From Pseudorasbora parva (taxonomy: Eukaryota; Chordata; Actinopteri; Cypriniformes; Gobionidae), in contig NC_090188.1 of NCBI RefSeq assembly GCF_024679245.1, forward strand, positions 38,805,992-38,869,991: a stretch of 64,000 nt of DNA, read 5' to 3'. Below, one piece after another: positions 1-10,735 of this stretch. A model generated the notes under the pieces. The model worked only from the letters and a program-made list of their open reading frames with translations, had not been told where the DNA came from and did not search any database. Each line of letters opens with the position of its first letter. The first letter of the stretch is position 1. Both the position numbers and the translations under genes were made by a program.

Positions 1-82
1 TACAGCGCAATATGTTCAGTTCTGGACTCCCACCAAAACTCCCGTTAGAATCAACAAATCTCTTATTTACATTGTGTTTGCA

Positions 83-272
83 ATGTTAGTGTGGCGAGGG
101 GGGGCGTGGTTTAGCGAGGTCTGTGACGGGAAAGAGAGTCGGAGGACGAGCGGCACGTAAGTGAATCAGGGGCAAACAATGAACACCTTTCTCTTGGTTC
201 AGTAATTGGCAGCCACGCAGGAGATGAAGACCACAGACCTCGCTAAACCACCCCCCCTCGCCACAGTTAGTT
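83..272. repeat. Fold-back repeat with about 40-bp inverted arms
   Basis: Arms at about 83-125 and 232-272 are near-perfect reverse complements: GTGTGGCGAGGGGG and TTTAGCGAGGTCTGTG on the left, mirrored on the right. About 105 bp of spacer lies between. It looks like an LTR or TIR fragment duplicated in inverse. The arms are far richer in G than the neighbourhood. No gene lies between here and 761. Confidence 0.6.
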
Positions 273-760
273 ATGAAAAAAAGCATTAGTTAGTGTGCAA
301 AAATCGAGTTACAATGACGAGATCACTGCATTCATGCACTCAACATCATGTCAATTGCTGCAACCTTGCCTGATGGAAGAAATGCAGAACGAGCTCTCAA
401 AAATGATGCACTGATAAAACATCTATTACGATTGAAGGAGAATTCTGGGTTTTATATGTTGCTTGCAAAAGTGGGCTAACTCCCACAGCTGACCAGAAAA
501 ACCTTGACCTACTGGGTCAATGTTTTTTTCTCCCCATTCTACAAATGGCAGGTGTGCAAATCTTTGGAAAACCTCTTTGAAAACAGTAATTTTCTCCGCA
601 ATTCCATTTGGTTATACGGAAATTACATACTTCCTCTTGAAGATCCCAGGTAATTTCCTTGTATAAATGGTGGGCATTTTCTCATTCCATGGCTTTCGAT
701 TCACCTCTTTTGCCTCTTGCTGTCAATTCATTGCAGCTTATTTCTCATTTTTGCCTCCAG

Positions 761-1051
761 GTCAATGGCCAAGACATGCAGGAGGTCAGCCACCACGAGG
801 CTGTCAGCGTCCTGAGGAATGCTGGGAGCTGCATAAAAATGAAAGTGCTACGGGAGAGATGCGTGGCCATGGAGCGGAAAGCGCATGAGAGGGCCGACAC
901 CAACGAGACGGACCCCCAGGTCAGCCAAGAGTGGGATGTTACCATGAGCAATAACAGATCAAGTGGCCCACAATCCTCCACTGATCCTATGCTGGACTGC
1001 AGCTCATTGACCAACAGGATAGAAGCTATGGTCTGCAATGGAAACGGATTG
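761..1051 (+). CDS. lrrc1: lrrc1 exon: C-terminal half of PDZ domain plus linker
   Basis: The exon is 291 nt (97 codons), phase 0 at both ends. The acceptor is a pyrimidine-rich tract ending CCTCCAG before 761; the donor is GTAGGC from 1052. Residues 1-32 hold the PDZ strand-helix-strand segment (VNGQ, HHEAV, KMKVLRER). The remaining 65 residues are polar and charged with no recognised domain. An internal GT at 919 could be an alternative donor, but only the 1052 site keeps the next exon in frame. Confidence 0.75.
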
Positions 1052-4000
1052 GTAGGCACAAGCGCAGCGTTTATAAAGAGAGCATTAGCAGTTCTATTAT
1101 ATTTCACAGCGGGATAGAAGCAATGAAATTATCTGAAAGTTGAATCAGTTAGGTCAACACTCATGTTTTTAGAACTCCAATGCTTGTTTTCCAGTTTTCT
1201 CTTGACACTTTTCATGTTATTTTGTTAGAATGAAGCAGTACAGGACTTATGGCCAATGAAAGAGATGGAGACCTTCAGAAACAATGCCCTACAGGTTATG
1301 AAAAACACCATGACGGTACGTATGGAGGATAGTACGTTTTTTTTCTGTGTATTAGTTTCACAATGAAATCGCAGGAATAAATTTGATCAACATTCTGTCC
1401 TTGATTCTGATGTATAGTTAAAACATTCCTGTCCTTTCATTCATTCTTGGTGAAGAAATAAACCCCAGAAACATTATAGACTCAAAGAGAACATTACAAT
1501 AGTAGATAATAATTATAGAAACAGAAACTGAAGCCCATTCTAAAATAAATTTGTCCAACCTGACACTTTGGCTTTGAAAAGGTGTGAATTAATTTCCTCT
1601 CTGTATATGAATGTTTCAGGACATTTACAATCTTTCTTCTTCTGCTCAGTTTATTTTGTTTTGAAGTCGGCATGAAAAAGAAGCTGTGATCTTGTTTTCC
1701 CTATTGGGATGTATATCTGCATCAAATGGCTTCTCAAAAAAAGAAAGATTTCGATTTTGTCCATCGGAATTGATTGAATCATTGAATTGCTGTCATTTGC
1801 TAATTGCTGTGAACAAGTCCACATGAATAAAACAAAACTGGTGATGTGCAATGATAAATATTTAAATCTGTTCATGCAATATTGCCAAAAGTATTGGGAC
1901 ACCCCTCCAAATCATTGAATTCAGGTGTTCCTATCACTTCCATGGCCACAGGTGAATAAATCAAGCACTAGGCATGCAGCCACTTCTACAAACATTTGTA
2001 CAAGAATGGGTCACTCTCCGGAGCTCAGTGATCTCAAGCGTGGTACTGTGATAGTTTTTTTTTTTGTGATAGGCCATCTGTGCAATAAGTCCATTCGGGA
2101 AATTTCTTGACTACTATATATTCCACAGTCAGCTGTTAGTGGTATTATAACAAATTGAAAGTAATTGGGAATAACAGCAACTCAGCCATGAAATGGTAGG
2201 CCACATAAAATCACAGAGCGGGGTCAGCGCATGCTGAGGGTCACAGTCAGCAGAAGTCACCACCTTTCTGCAGCGTCAATAACTACAGACCTCCAAACTG
2301 CATGTGGCCTTTAAATTAGCTCATGAACAGTGCAAAGAGATTAGTTCATGGATTAGTTTCCATGGCCGAGCAGCTCATCCAAACCTTACATCACCAAGTG
2401 CAATGCAAAAAGTCGGATGCAGTGGTGTAAAGCATGCTGACACTGGACTCAAGAGCAGTGGAGACTTGTTCTCTGGAGTGACCAATCACACTTCTCTGTC
2501 TGTCAATCAGATGGATAATCTTGCCTGACAGCATTGTGCCAAGTGTGGGGTTGTTTTTCAGGGGTTGCTTTTCTTGGCCCCTTAGTTCCAGTGAAAGGAA
2601 ATCTTAATGCTTCAGCATACCAAGACATTTCATGCTCCCAACTTTGTGGGAACAGTTTGGGGATGGCCCCTTTCTGAAATGACTGTGCACCACTGCACAA
2701 AGCAAGGTCCATAAAGACATAGATATGCGAGTTTGGTGTGGAGGGACATGACTGGCCTGGACTAAGTCCTGACCTCCTTCCGACATAAGGCCTTTGGGAT
2801 GAATTAGAGCAGAGACTGAGAACTAGGACTTGTCCAACATAAGTGCCTGACCTCACAAATGCGCTTCTAGAAAAATGGTCAAAAATTCCCATAAACACAC
2901 TCCTAAATATGGTCGTCCAGTAGTGCACAACACAACGGAATTTAAAAAGCATAAATAAGTTCACAACACAACAAAATCAAGCCACAACACAACAAAAAAT
3001 TCACAACACAACGAAAATGCTCCCGACCACTGGGGGGCTCTCGGAATGCGGTTCCCCTGTTTGGATCTGTGCTCTCCTTTTTTCAAATAGGGTGGAACGA
3101 TGACTGTCTTCTCTACCCTAAGGTTTAGGTGGCCACTATACTGGCTCACAATGACCTGGTGGATTCTGGAATGGTAGGACAGAACGACCTGATATGCAGG
3201 CCTTATGCTCTCTTGTGACCTCTCAGTGGTTTTATCTACCCTGCTGAGTGCTCCCTTTGAGCCTTGCAGTCCTTTTGAGTTGTAAGTTCCTTTAGATGAA
3301 AGTGATGCTCTTGATTGTGTGGCTGCTATCAAAGCGGTATGAAACCTGTAGGCATTGTCGGTGACGAAGTGTGCCAGGAATCCAGGCTGGTCTTTCTCAT
3401 GTGTTAACTTGAGACCCCAATTTAGATATGTGCCCAAGGTTCCCAGGTGCTGAACCTGCAAGCACTGCCTTAGAGGAGGCAGACCCAGCCTTGACACTGC
3501 TCTGTCCAGTATACACCCTCCATGCTTATGTAGACAGGACCCAGTGCTTCAGGACCTCAGACCAGCTCTTTGCATGTTATGGTGGGAAGCTGAAGGGAAG
3601 AGCTCTCTCCAAACAAAGGTTGTCTTACTGGATAGTGGATACCATTGTTTTGGCTTACCAGATGCAGGGTCATCCATACCCCCTAGGGGTGAGGGCACAC
3701 TCCACTAGGAGCGTGGCCTCCTCCTGGGCTCTAGCACATGGCTCCTTGCTAACAGACATCTGCAGAAATGCAGGCTAGGCGACGCCCAACACATTCACCA
3801 GGTTCTATAAACTCAGAGTTGAGCCAGGGTCCTCTTATGTACTCGCCTCAAGTAGTGGCCTGTAGTCTGACAGACTCAGTTGTCTTCGCTTGCTCACCAT
3901 TCCACTCCACAGACTGGATCCATGCAATTTCCTCAGGTTCCTCCAGCACTGTCGATGCTGACACCAGTGGGCATGCCTATTCGGTCAGCCCTTGTCTTAG

Positions 4001-7000
4001 GCTAGGTGCCTCCATGTGCATGGTTCCCCCTATGGCCCCCGTAAGCCTCATTGAGCAGGTGTCTTCCCTTGGCAAGCTTGCCACCCCTGGGGTTAAAAAT
4101 CCACCTTTGGCTGCTTCTGCAGAGTTCTTCCATATGTGACCAGTCACGGAAAGTAGGGACACAAGTCGGTTCTGGGGCATTTTGAGTTATTCACAGATTC
4201 GGTAAGTGTAGTCTCCAGGCTTTCCAACGATGTGTAACACATGGAAATCTGCTAATATTTAAAGAAGTTGTAGCCATCTGAATGCAGGCATTTAGAAAAA
4301 TTTAAACGAGAGAAAACAGCCTATAAAGTTTTGCAGTTCTCACCTGTTCTCACCTGCTGGGAGTGACAATAGGGCTCATTTACATCTCATTTAGATAAGC
4401 CATACCGCCTGTAAAGCTGCACGGTTGCTAGTAACGACAGACGCAACGGGAAAAATCGGACCGCATACGATTAATAATAAAGGGTAGCAAATGCTAACAT
4501 TACCATCTAAAAGCCCATTATAGTAATGTTTTTTTTTGGCAAGTGATACGATGCTAACAATTACAATTAAAACAACAGTTAAGAACAATAGGTAGGTATG
4601 GGAAGGTCTAAATATAAGATAATGTTGTACGTGTTCTTAGAATGAACACAAAACGACAAACTTTGGTGTTTATGGAAACACACCCCATAAGAAACAGAAA
4701 AGTATTCTTGCAAATCTTGTTGCCTCCATTGAAATAAGTCATTCTGGCATACTTTCTGTTTGTCAGGGTCTTCTTAGTGGATGTACTGTGCGTCTATTTG
4801 AAGGAGAGAAAGATAGAGAAATGGGTACAGTCCGTAACCGTGGCTATAGTGTAGGGGTAAGGCGCATGTCATCAAGTTTTGGCGAAAAAACGGTAAAAAA
4901 AAACAGGTTCGAATCCGCCTTTTGCCACACTCTCTAACAGAGAAACACTTATTAATAAACACATGTTAGATGCTTTATTTCCACTTTTCTAATATTTTCT
5001 CAATTCTTTTTGAAAATAAATGCCTTTCCAATCTGATATGTGATGGGAAAAGGGAGTAGCGAGAGTGTGGCAAAAGGCAGATCTGAACCTCTGATCGATT
5101 TTCGTCAAAACTTGATGACATGCGCCTTACCCCTACACTACAGCCACGGTTACAGATTTTACCCATTTCTCTGTCTTTATCCCTGTCAAATGTTACTATC
5201 GATATAGCCTCTGATTTCTTACGGTCCAACTCGTCTGACACCAGTCTGATACATTCTTCCTCTTCTTCATCTTCGCTCAGTTGTAGATTAGGGTATTATT
5301 CAGTCTTATTATGCCGCTTTCATCGTCGCTCAGATCATCTCTACAGCCGGCCAGAGCGCTGCATAAATAATTAGCCACGCGACCCTTGGAGGGCGGGGCA
5401 ATAACAAAAGCCAGTATGGAAATACAAACAGACAAAACAAGACGATTTAAACCTCAAAATGTACGCTTTTAAATATACCATTAATGCCATCTCAAACACG
5501 GAGATCTTTCTTCGTGATTTCAACTAACAGATTCTGCAAAAAAGCGAAAATCACATAATTCGAAAAAAACCCTGCTTCTTTCTCATTTTGCTCGAAAGTT
5601 GAGCTGCCGACTTGTGTCCCTGGTTTCCGTGACGGGTCACATATGCAGCCCTTAGCGGGTCATATGCGTATCCTTAAGTCCTCCCTGCGGTTAGGCATCT
5701 TCACACATATCTCCACCTTGAATATGTTTCCCAGTGTACCTTGGTATTCCTGTGTTAAGTTGGAAGTCCTTCATCCATACTAGTCTTACGGTACTCACAC
5801 TTATGCAGGGCACTGAATGTCAGCTGAGTGGCTGAGTGATTATACTGGGACCACCATTCGTCAGTCACTGACGTTACTCGAAGCGACGGAATGAAAGGGA
5901 TCATCTTGGTTAAGTATCTCTTAGGAGGGAACGGAGACGTAACGTCCCTCTGCCACTTCTGCAGGACCGCTGGAATGGCTGGGAGTTCAGTCACAAAATG
6001 TGACATTGTCAGCATACTTCCTTATATACTCACAGTGTAGGGCGGAGTTACGATATGGAAATTACGCATGCCCATGGTATTTCATTCCCATTGGGCGCTT
6101 TGTTACATCTCAAAGATGATAGGCTTCTAAGCAAAACCCCCATTCATCAGTCACTGGCGTTACGTCTCCATTCCCTCCCCAGCTCATGATACAGCAAAAT
6201 AATGAGGTCTGTCATTAAAATATAATTTTTTCCACTCACCTCAAGATTTTACATTACCATGTTACCTTAGGGGCTCTCTAGATTTTCCTCGTATCTCATA
6301 TCTCATATCTCATATCCATAAATATGCAAATTAGCCCAGCCTCTATTCACTCATACCAGCTCAGAGACCCATTTGGTCTGAAGTAAACCAAATGCTGCAA
6401 AATTGTATTTCTTTTTATAATGTCGGACACATGATAGTAATTATTATGATTAGCCTTTTGACTGACTATAAAACTGTTACACAAACCATGTTTCCGTTCG
6501 CCATCTCAAACGCTAACATAATAATACTGCATAATTCACCCGCTATATTGCTGAATATACCTGATTTTTCATATCAACAGAAAAATATCCCAGGATAGCC
6601 TGCTTCTTTTGAGACTCCCTGCTTCAGAGAATAGTTAATAATATGCAAAAGCCTTGCCCCCCTCATGACATGATTGGTTACAGGGTGGTTTGTGAAATCA
6701 GAAACGCCAGCAATTTCAAACTGTTTTTTCAGTGTCTTTGGTACACTCCCAGTTTTAAAGAGAAAATACTCTCTTTAAAATGAAAGCAATGGTGTTCACT
6801 GATGAATTTGCGCATGGTTTGTCTGAAAGCATATCATAAACACCACATAGACATATAAACAACATTGAACACCTGATTTTCACCACAGGTGGTCTTTAAA
6901 AGATATCATCTCAACTTTTGTCTTCAATAGTGTTCCTAACCTTTTAATGTTACATTAAAAGGTAGATTGGTCTAATTTGAATTGGCAAATGAAGAGGCAG

Positions 7001-7829
7001 AGGAGCAGAGTGAGTTCGGCAAAAGGTGTAATCAAACGTGGGTTGATTTGCATCAAAACTTTCTGCCACACAACACTACTACTTTTGACAATCCACTGTC
7101 TTCCGTAATTTGTCTGGCCCAATCAGACATCAGTGGGCGAAGTTAGTGTAAATAGTCTTTGCCAAAAGGCGGGCATTTAGCACTGAATGCAAATAGTAGC
7201 TCCAGTTTTTTTTTAAATTCAGTTACATAAAGTAAATTGGTCTAATTTGAATGGGAAAAGTAAGACTGATTCCCTTGGTTAGCTGGTAGTTAAACAGAAA
7301 ATACTGCCAATTTGAAAGGATTTTGGGTCCCAAGTGTCTTTTATGTGCCAACATAATTTGAAACAGTGCACTTATTGTGTACATACATGTATTTGTACAT
7401 TGTATGTATTTTTAAAAATACCAGCATGTATACACTGTTATCCCCATACCTACCCATACAACCAAACCTCAAAAGCTTTTGCAACACAATACATGCACTG
7501 TCTCTAGCATTTTGATATAAATACATAGTAAAGACACCTAATATTAAGTGTGCCACATGTTGTTCTACTTGAGACAAGCTCTCATAGATATAACACAGCA
7601 CAAACGGCTAATTTTGAATGCCAGTTCCTGACAGCTCTGTGAAATCTTATTTCCTCTCGGCTCACTTTGACAGATACCTCGGATCATTCTGACTCACCCC
7701 TCGACCTCAGATGAAGATGTGGAGCCGCTGACGCAGGGCCAAGATGATGGAGACTTCGATTCTGACTTCAGTGACTCAGAGAGTCACTTTTACTCTGACT
7801 GCTTGAATAATGCTTTCTATCCTCTGTGA
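761..7829 (+). CDS. lrrc1: lrrc1/LANO-like LAP protein, 3' coding exons with PDZ half-domain (partial)
   Basis: This is the 3' end of a gene whose earlier exons lie left of the window. Three exons join in phase 0 (761-1051, 1229-1315, 7674-7829), each with AG/GT borders, giving about 177 residues and a TGA at 7827-7829. The first exon opens with VNGQDMQEV, followed by an HHEAV helix, LRNAG and KMKVLRER. This is the C-terminal half of a PDZ domain and closely resembles Scribble PDZ1 as I remember it. LAP proteins are leucine-rich-repeat scaffolds of the basolateral membrane. The call lrrc1, rather than a scrib paralogue, rests on synteny: LRRC1 lies just upstream of MLIP in the same direction in human. 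Mammalian LRRC1 is described as having no PDZ, so the domain is odd here. The protein ends FYPL, which fits a hydrophobic (class II) PDZ-ligand pattern. LRR exons are not visible. Family membership is firm; the orthologue name is inferred. Confidence 0.68.
1229..1315 (+). CDS. lrrc1: lrrc1 exon: short helical linker
   Basis: The exon is 87 nt (29 codons), phase 0 at both ends, between TTTGTTAG and GTACGT. It encodes NEAVQDLWPMKEMETFRNN and following residues, which look amphipathic and helical. I recognise no domain. It is supported by splice signals, frame continuity with both neighbours, and lack of stops. Confidence 0.6.
1877..2930 (+). mobile_element. Tc1/mariner element, decayed, 3' end missing
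   Basis: Starts with CAATATTGCCAAAAGTATTG, the terminal sequence of a family common in fish and amphibians. The body keeps transposase DNA in + orientation (for example the GCIVPS and WPLSS regions and a DCAP-like catalytic stretch near 2680), broken by stops and indels. The right inverted terminus was not found; homology ends near 2920 at a short AACACAAC-rich tract (2925-3010). Confidence 0.75.
3030..4136 (+). mobile_element. DIRS-type retroelement: tyrosine recombinase C-terminal part (left portion)
   Basis: The + strand reading at 3428-3778 contains LCPVYTLHAYVDRTQ, QRLSYWIVDTIVLAY and GVRAHSTRSVASSWA. These are hallmarks of the tyrosine recombinase (YR) encoded by fish DIRS elements; the R-H-x-x-R triad region is represented by RAHSTRS. 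Stops and frameshifts before 3428 and after 3778 show decay. The element is interrupted at 4137 by a TIR transposon and resumes at 5646. Confidence 0.8.
4832..4930 (+). repeat. tRNA-like arm (A/B-box) inside the TIR element, + copy
   Basis: Contains GTGGCTATAGTGTAGGGGTAA (D-arm/box A-like) and GGTTCGAATCC (perfect box B) about 70 bases apart, followed by GCCTTTTGCCA. The poly-A tract inside and missing acceptor-stem pairing argue against a functional tRNA. An inverted copy lies at 5066-5160. Confidence 0.55.
5066..5160 (-). repeat. tRNA-like arm, inverted copy
   Basis: Reverse complement of 4832-4930 with mutations: the ATGACATGCGCCTTACCCC and CACTACAGCCACGGTTAC stretches pair with the + copy. 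Box B is degraded here (GAACCTCTGATC). The two arms could form a hairpin of roughly 400 bases. Confidence 0.55.
5646..6190. mobile_element. DIRS element, right portion after the TIR insertion
   Basis: Joins sequence left of 4131 once the 4137-5639 insertion is removed. Contains a twice-occurring CATTCRTCAGTCACTG block (about 5852 and 6143), typical of the repeated termini and internal complementary region of DIRS elements. No coding sequence is left here. Confidence 0.6.
6191..7673. repeat. lrrc1 intron remainder with two dispersed-repeat fragments
   Basis: Non-coding. About 6960-7190 carries a repeat (GGTTGATTTGCATCAAAAC, then CCCAATCAGACATCAGTGG) that recurs near 55,780-56,060. It shares its TCAAAACTT core with the tRNA-like arms at 5066. 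Apart from an ATCTCAT short repeat at about 6295, I see nothing else. Confidence 0.5.
7674..7829 (+). CDS. lrrc1: lrrc1 last coding exon, acidic C-terminus
   Basis: The acceptor TTTGACAG precedes 7674. The exon encodes 51 residues and then TGA at 7827-7829. It starts IPRIILTHPSTSDEDVEPL and ends in an acidic, serine-rich tail (DSDFSDSESHF) and FYPL. The balanced base composition contrasts with the AT-rich surroundings. The tail ends 20 nt before a CAG/GTACTT donor, which suggests the stop lies close to a 3'UTR exon junction. Confidence 0.68.
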   Translation: MPRIILTHPSTSDEDVEPLTQGQDDGDFDSDFSDSESHFYSDCLNNAFYPL

Positions 7830-7849
7830 CAGCCTCACACTGGCCTCAG
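7830..7849 (+). other. lrrc1: Proximal 3'UTR segment ending in a splice donor (lrrc1)
   Basis: Twenty bases after the stop codon a good donor (CAG/GTACTT) occurs at 7849/7850. A stop this close to a junction would not be expected to trigger nonsense-mediated decay, so a UTR intron is tolerable. If the donor is not used, the 3'UTR simply continues into the AT-rich DNA beyond. Confidence 0.4.
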
Positions 7850-8112
7850 GTACTTCATCACTTTTGTATCTAATCATATCGCTTTTGTATATCCAGTTCT
7901 TGTTTTCATGTGGTTATTAGAATGACATAAGCATGTCCATGATGTGCTTTTTCTTTAACAACAGACATACACGTTAACTCTTTCCTCACCATTGAAGGAA
8001 TTTTACAGCTTTCTGTGTTTTCACTGTTACACACTAGGGGCTGTATGACATGTCTTTGTGAAAGAGTACTGAATTCCCTGATCAAAACACAGGAAAAGTA
8101 GAAGCATAAATA

Positions 8113-8578
8113 GTCAAGTCAAATCAACTTTATTTATATAGCACTTTTATCAATGCAGATTGTTTCAAAGCAGCTTCACAGTGTTAACAGGAAAATAATC
8201 CAATGGAATTTATTCGGCTGTACAGCCACTCAGGAGAAAATGGTGATGTCATCTAGCTCATTTCAATTATCATATAGCGACAATGTGGGCAGATATATGT
8301 GGGTTGATATAGTTCATTTCGTTTTGTAATTACATTTATTTGGATATTTAGTTGAAATTTTAGGGTCCCCAACTGAGTAAGCCAAGCTAAAGGCAACAGT
8401 GAATGGATGTGTTGGTCATATCCAGGTGCAGGTCCACCATCTGATCTGGATACAGCCCGGATCCGGCTGACTGAGGTAAACCTCAGGATAAACATGATGT
8501 AACAAGTACATCAGGTGTTATGGGAAGTGCTCCCCGGTTCCGGCTGACCTAGTTAATGCAGCCTAACAATCAGTCAAT
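8113..8578 (+). repeat. Dispersed repeat, SINE-like end (TTTATTTATATAGCAC family), copy 1
   Basis: Begins TCAACTTTATTTATATAGCAC and continues ATTGTTTCAAAGCAGCTTCACAGTG. The same sequence recurs at 29044, at 32343 and inverted at 50464-50702, so it is a mobile repeat family. It has no ORF of its own. Confidence 0.7.
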
Positions 8579-9231
8579 TGTTTTGAATTAGGGGTGTCCC
8601 CGACTAAGGACATTAATACATTCGAATCAGAATTGTTGAATCTTTCTATAGTCGACTGATAGTCGAATCATTTGTCAATGGGTTGGGAGGGGCTTCAGCC
8701 CCCCTAAACTTATGCCTCAGCCCCTCTAACAAATATGTGATTAACCTTTAAAACATATGAAACTGCCGGGGGCTCCGGCTTAGTCCCATCTTTTAGTTTG
8801 TCTGTGTGTTGAGTTCTTCAATCCGCAGCGGTGCCAAGCAGAGCGCACACCAGAAGCAGAGGTGTGTGTGTGTGTAAATCTGATCCTTATTGGTCTGTCA
8901 CCACTCGTCAATGTCAAAATATTTGTTAAAACCAATCAAATCAGAGTAGGCAGGCTTTATGTTCACACAGAAACTGCTGGGATGAGCGCAAATTTTAGCA
9001 GCAGAGAAATGTAAGCAGCTGACCTAAACATTCATGTTTGAAAGCTGCCGCTTTAAGTCATAAATGTTAAACAAAAGACAAAAATATTCAGGCAAATTAA
9101 TAAACTTTTGTCTAATTTCGCCATTTTGAGTTGAAAGTATTACTATATGATTCATAATTTAGGCCTAAATAATGAACAAGAAATATTAACAAAGCCATTT
9201 TCATCGGATTAGGCATAAGATTGATAATGAA

Positions 9232-9303
<72 letters not shown>

Positions 9304-10422
9304 TAATTCCATTTGTAACCTTCAGTAAATAAAAAAAAAAACTATTTTCAGCTTGTATGACATAAGATTAGTAATGAATGTGTTCATATTGTGAATTAAT
9401 TTAATTAACTTAAAACTTTAATAAAAAGTAAATAAACGTGTCTAAGAAAATTATTCATAAAACATATAAATACCAGTATGTTAATATGTAAACCATATGT
9501 TTACTTTCTTCACTGACAAAAATGGAAAATAGCCTATCAGTCAAAGCTCAGCGTTATGAGGGGAAGAGACAGGGCAAGATAAAAACAGAGAAAAAGAAAG
9601 ATGTGGGGATAAGAAAGACAAATAATCTACTTCCCAGTGACATGGTTCTCAAGCTACATTGTTATCTCATTTTTTGGCCTTCAGAACATCTTAATATGCA
9701 CATATGTAGATCATAGAAATCATTTTTTTCTCGGGAGAGCATGCCCCCCCAACCCCCCTAACATTTCGGATCTCGGTGATTGTAAACCTGCCTAAATTAC
9801 TGGGTACGATTAATGCATGTACAATATGGCCATGCAATAAGGGATTCATATTAGCTTAGTACATAATAATTAACAGCCAATATCGTATGGGTTTGCATGT
9901 TAGTAAGCTACTACTTAATAGCGCAATTTGGACCCTATTTGGATCCATTTTTTCCATTGGCTACCCTCACTGGGGACTAAAGCCCCCCTTCACTCCCATA
10001 TGTGGATAGATGAAGAACAGACACACCATGTGACATTCAGGAAGGATGACATAACTAAAACAGAGAGTAACTTCCAGAGATCGTCAGATCGCTATTTTAT
10101 GCAGATAGACACGTTTTAAGACAATAAACACACAATCGCGGCAATATATGGTTGGTCTGTGTTCTTTATGCCACGTTGGGTGGTTTCATAATAGATTATA
10201 TTTATAATGCAATGCTATTCCACATAGCTTTTAGCATTGTATATTTTCTGTCAGATTGTTTGACCCGAAGCTACATGAGATCACATATTGTTATATAAAA
10301 CACTCGACTTATATAAAACACTCGAAGAATCTAGCCTTGAGCTCATGAACGCATGTACTAACTGTTCAGCATTTTGCATTGAAAGCATGTGCTGTAATTT
10401 AGATCCCTTTTTGGTTACACTT
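8579..10422. other. lrrc1 3'UTR intron, non-coding, with (GT)n(AT)n tract
   Basis: No gene. A (GT)n(AT)n microsatellite occupies 9231-9298. The block from 8590 (GACTAAGGACATTAATAC...TAGTCGACTGATAGTCGAATC) looks like a degraded fish repeat. The rest is AT-rich sequence without recognised features. Confidence 0.5.
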
Positions 10423-10735
10423 TATTTTGATAGTCCACTTTAGACATTCTACTAACTTTAAGTAACTTTGCAACTACATGTCAGCTAACTCTCATTAGAG
10501 TATTAGTAGACTGTCAGTAGACTGATAGGTTATGGTTAGGTTTTAGAATTTCGGGTTAGAAGAATAAGTTGAATTGTAGTTGCCAATTTGCTTATATAGG
10601 GACCGACAAAAAGTTTTAGTAAATATTAATCTGACAGTCTACTAATACTCTAATGACAATTAGTTGACATGTAGTTGCAAAGTTACTTATAGTTAGTAGA
10701 ATGTCTAAAGTGGACTATTAAAATAAAGTGTTACC
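10423..10735. mobile_element. Palindromic MITE (GGTTACACTTTATTTTGATAG)
   Basis: A left arm GGTTACACTTTATTTTGATA and right arm TATTAAAATAAAGTGTTACC are inverted repeats running about 100 bp inward (GTCCACTTTAGACATTCTAC and mirror). The unit is about 313 bp, nearly fully self-complementary apart from the centre. No coding capacity. Confidence 0.8.

Larger units (their letters stand above)
4137..5639. mobile_element. Non-autonomous TIR transposon with CATATG target duplication, inserted in DIRS
   Basis: Termini TGACCAGTCACGGAAA and TTTCCGTGACGGGTCA are inverted repeats of about 33 bp. CATATG flanks both ends (4131-4136 and 5640-5645). As CATATG is a palindrome the true duplication could be 2 to 6 bp. 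There is no transposase ORF. The middle (about 4790-5190) is itself an inverted repeat whose arms resemble a tRNA gene. Superfamily not recognised. Confidence 0.8.

Noticed and set aside
1052..1117. Read-through of the lrrc1 PDZ exon to the stop at 1117
   Set aside because: The donor at 1052 is good and the following exon at 1229 continues in the same phase, so the read-through residues are intronic.
2961..3497. 178-codon minus-strand ORF
   Set aside because: It is antisense to the DIRS tyrosine recombinase reading on the + strand, which has clear motifs.
4832..4930. Functional tRNA gene
   Set aside because: Box B is perfect but the internal A-run and the lack of a clear acceptor stem make a working tRNA unlikely; it is part of a transposon hairpin.
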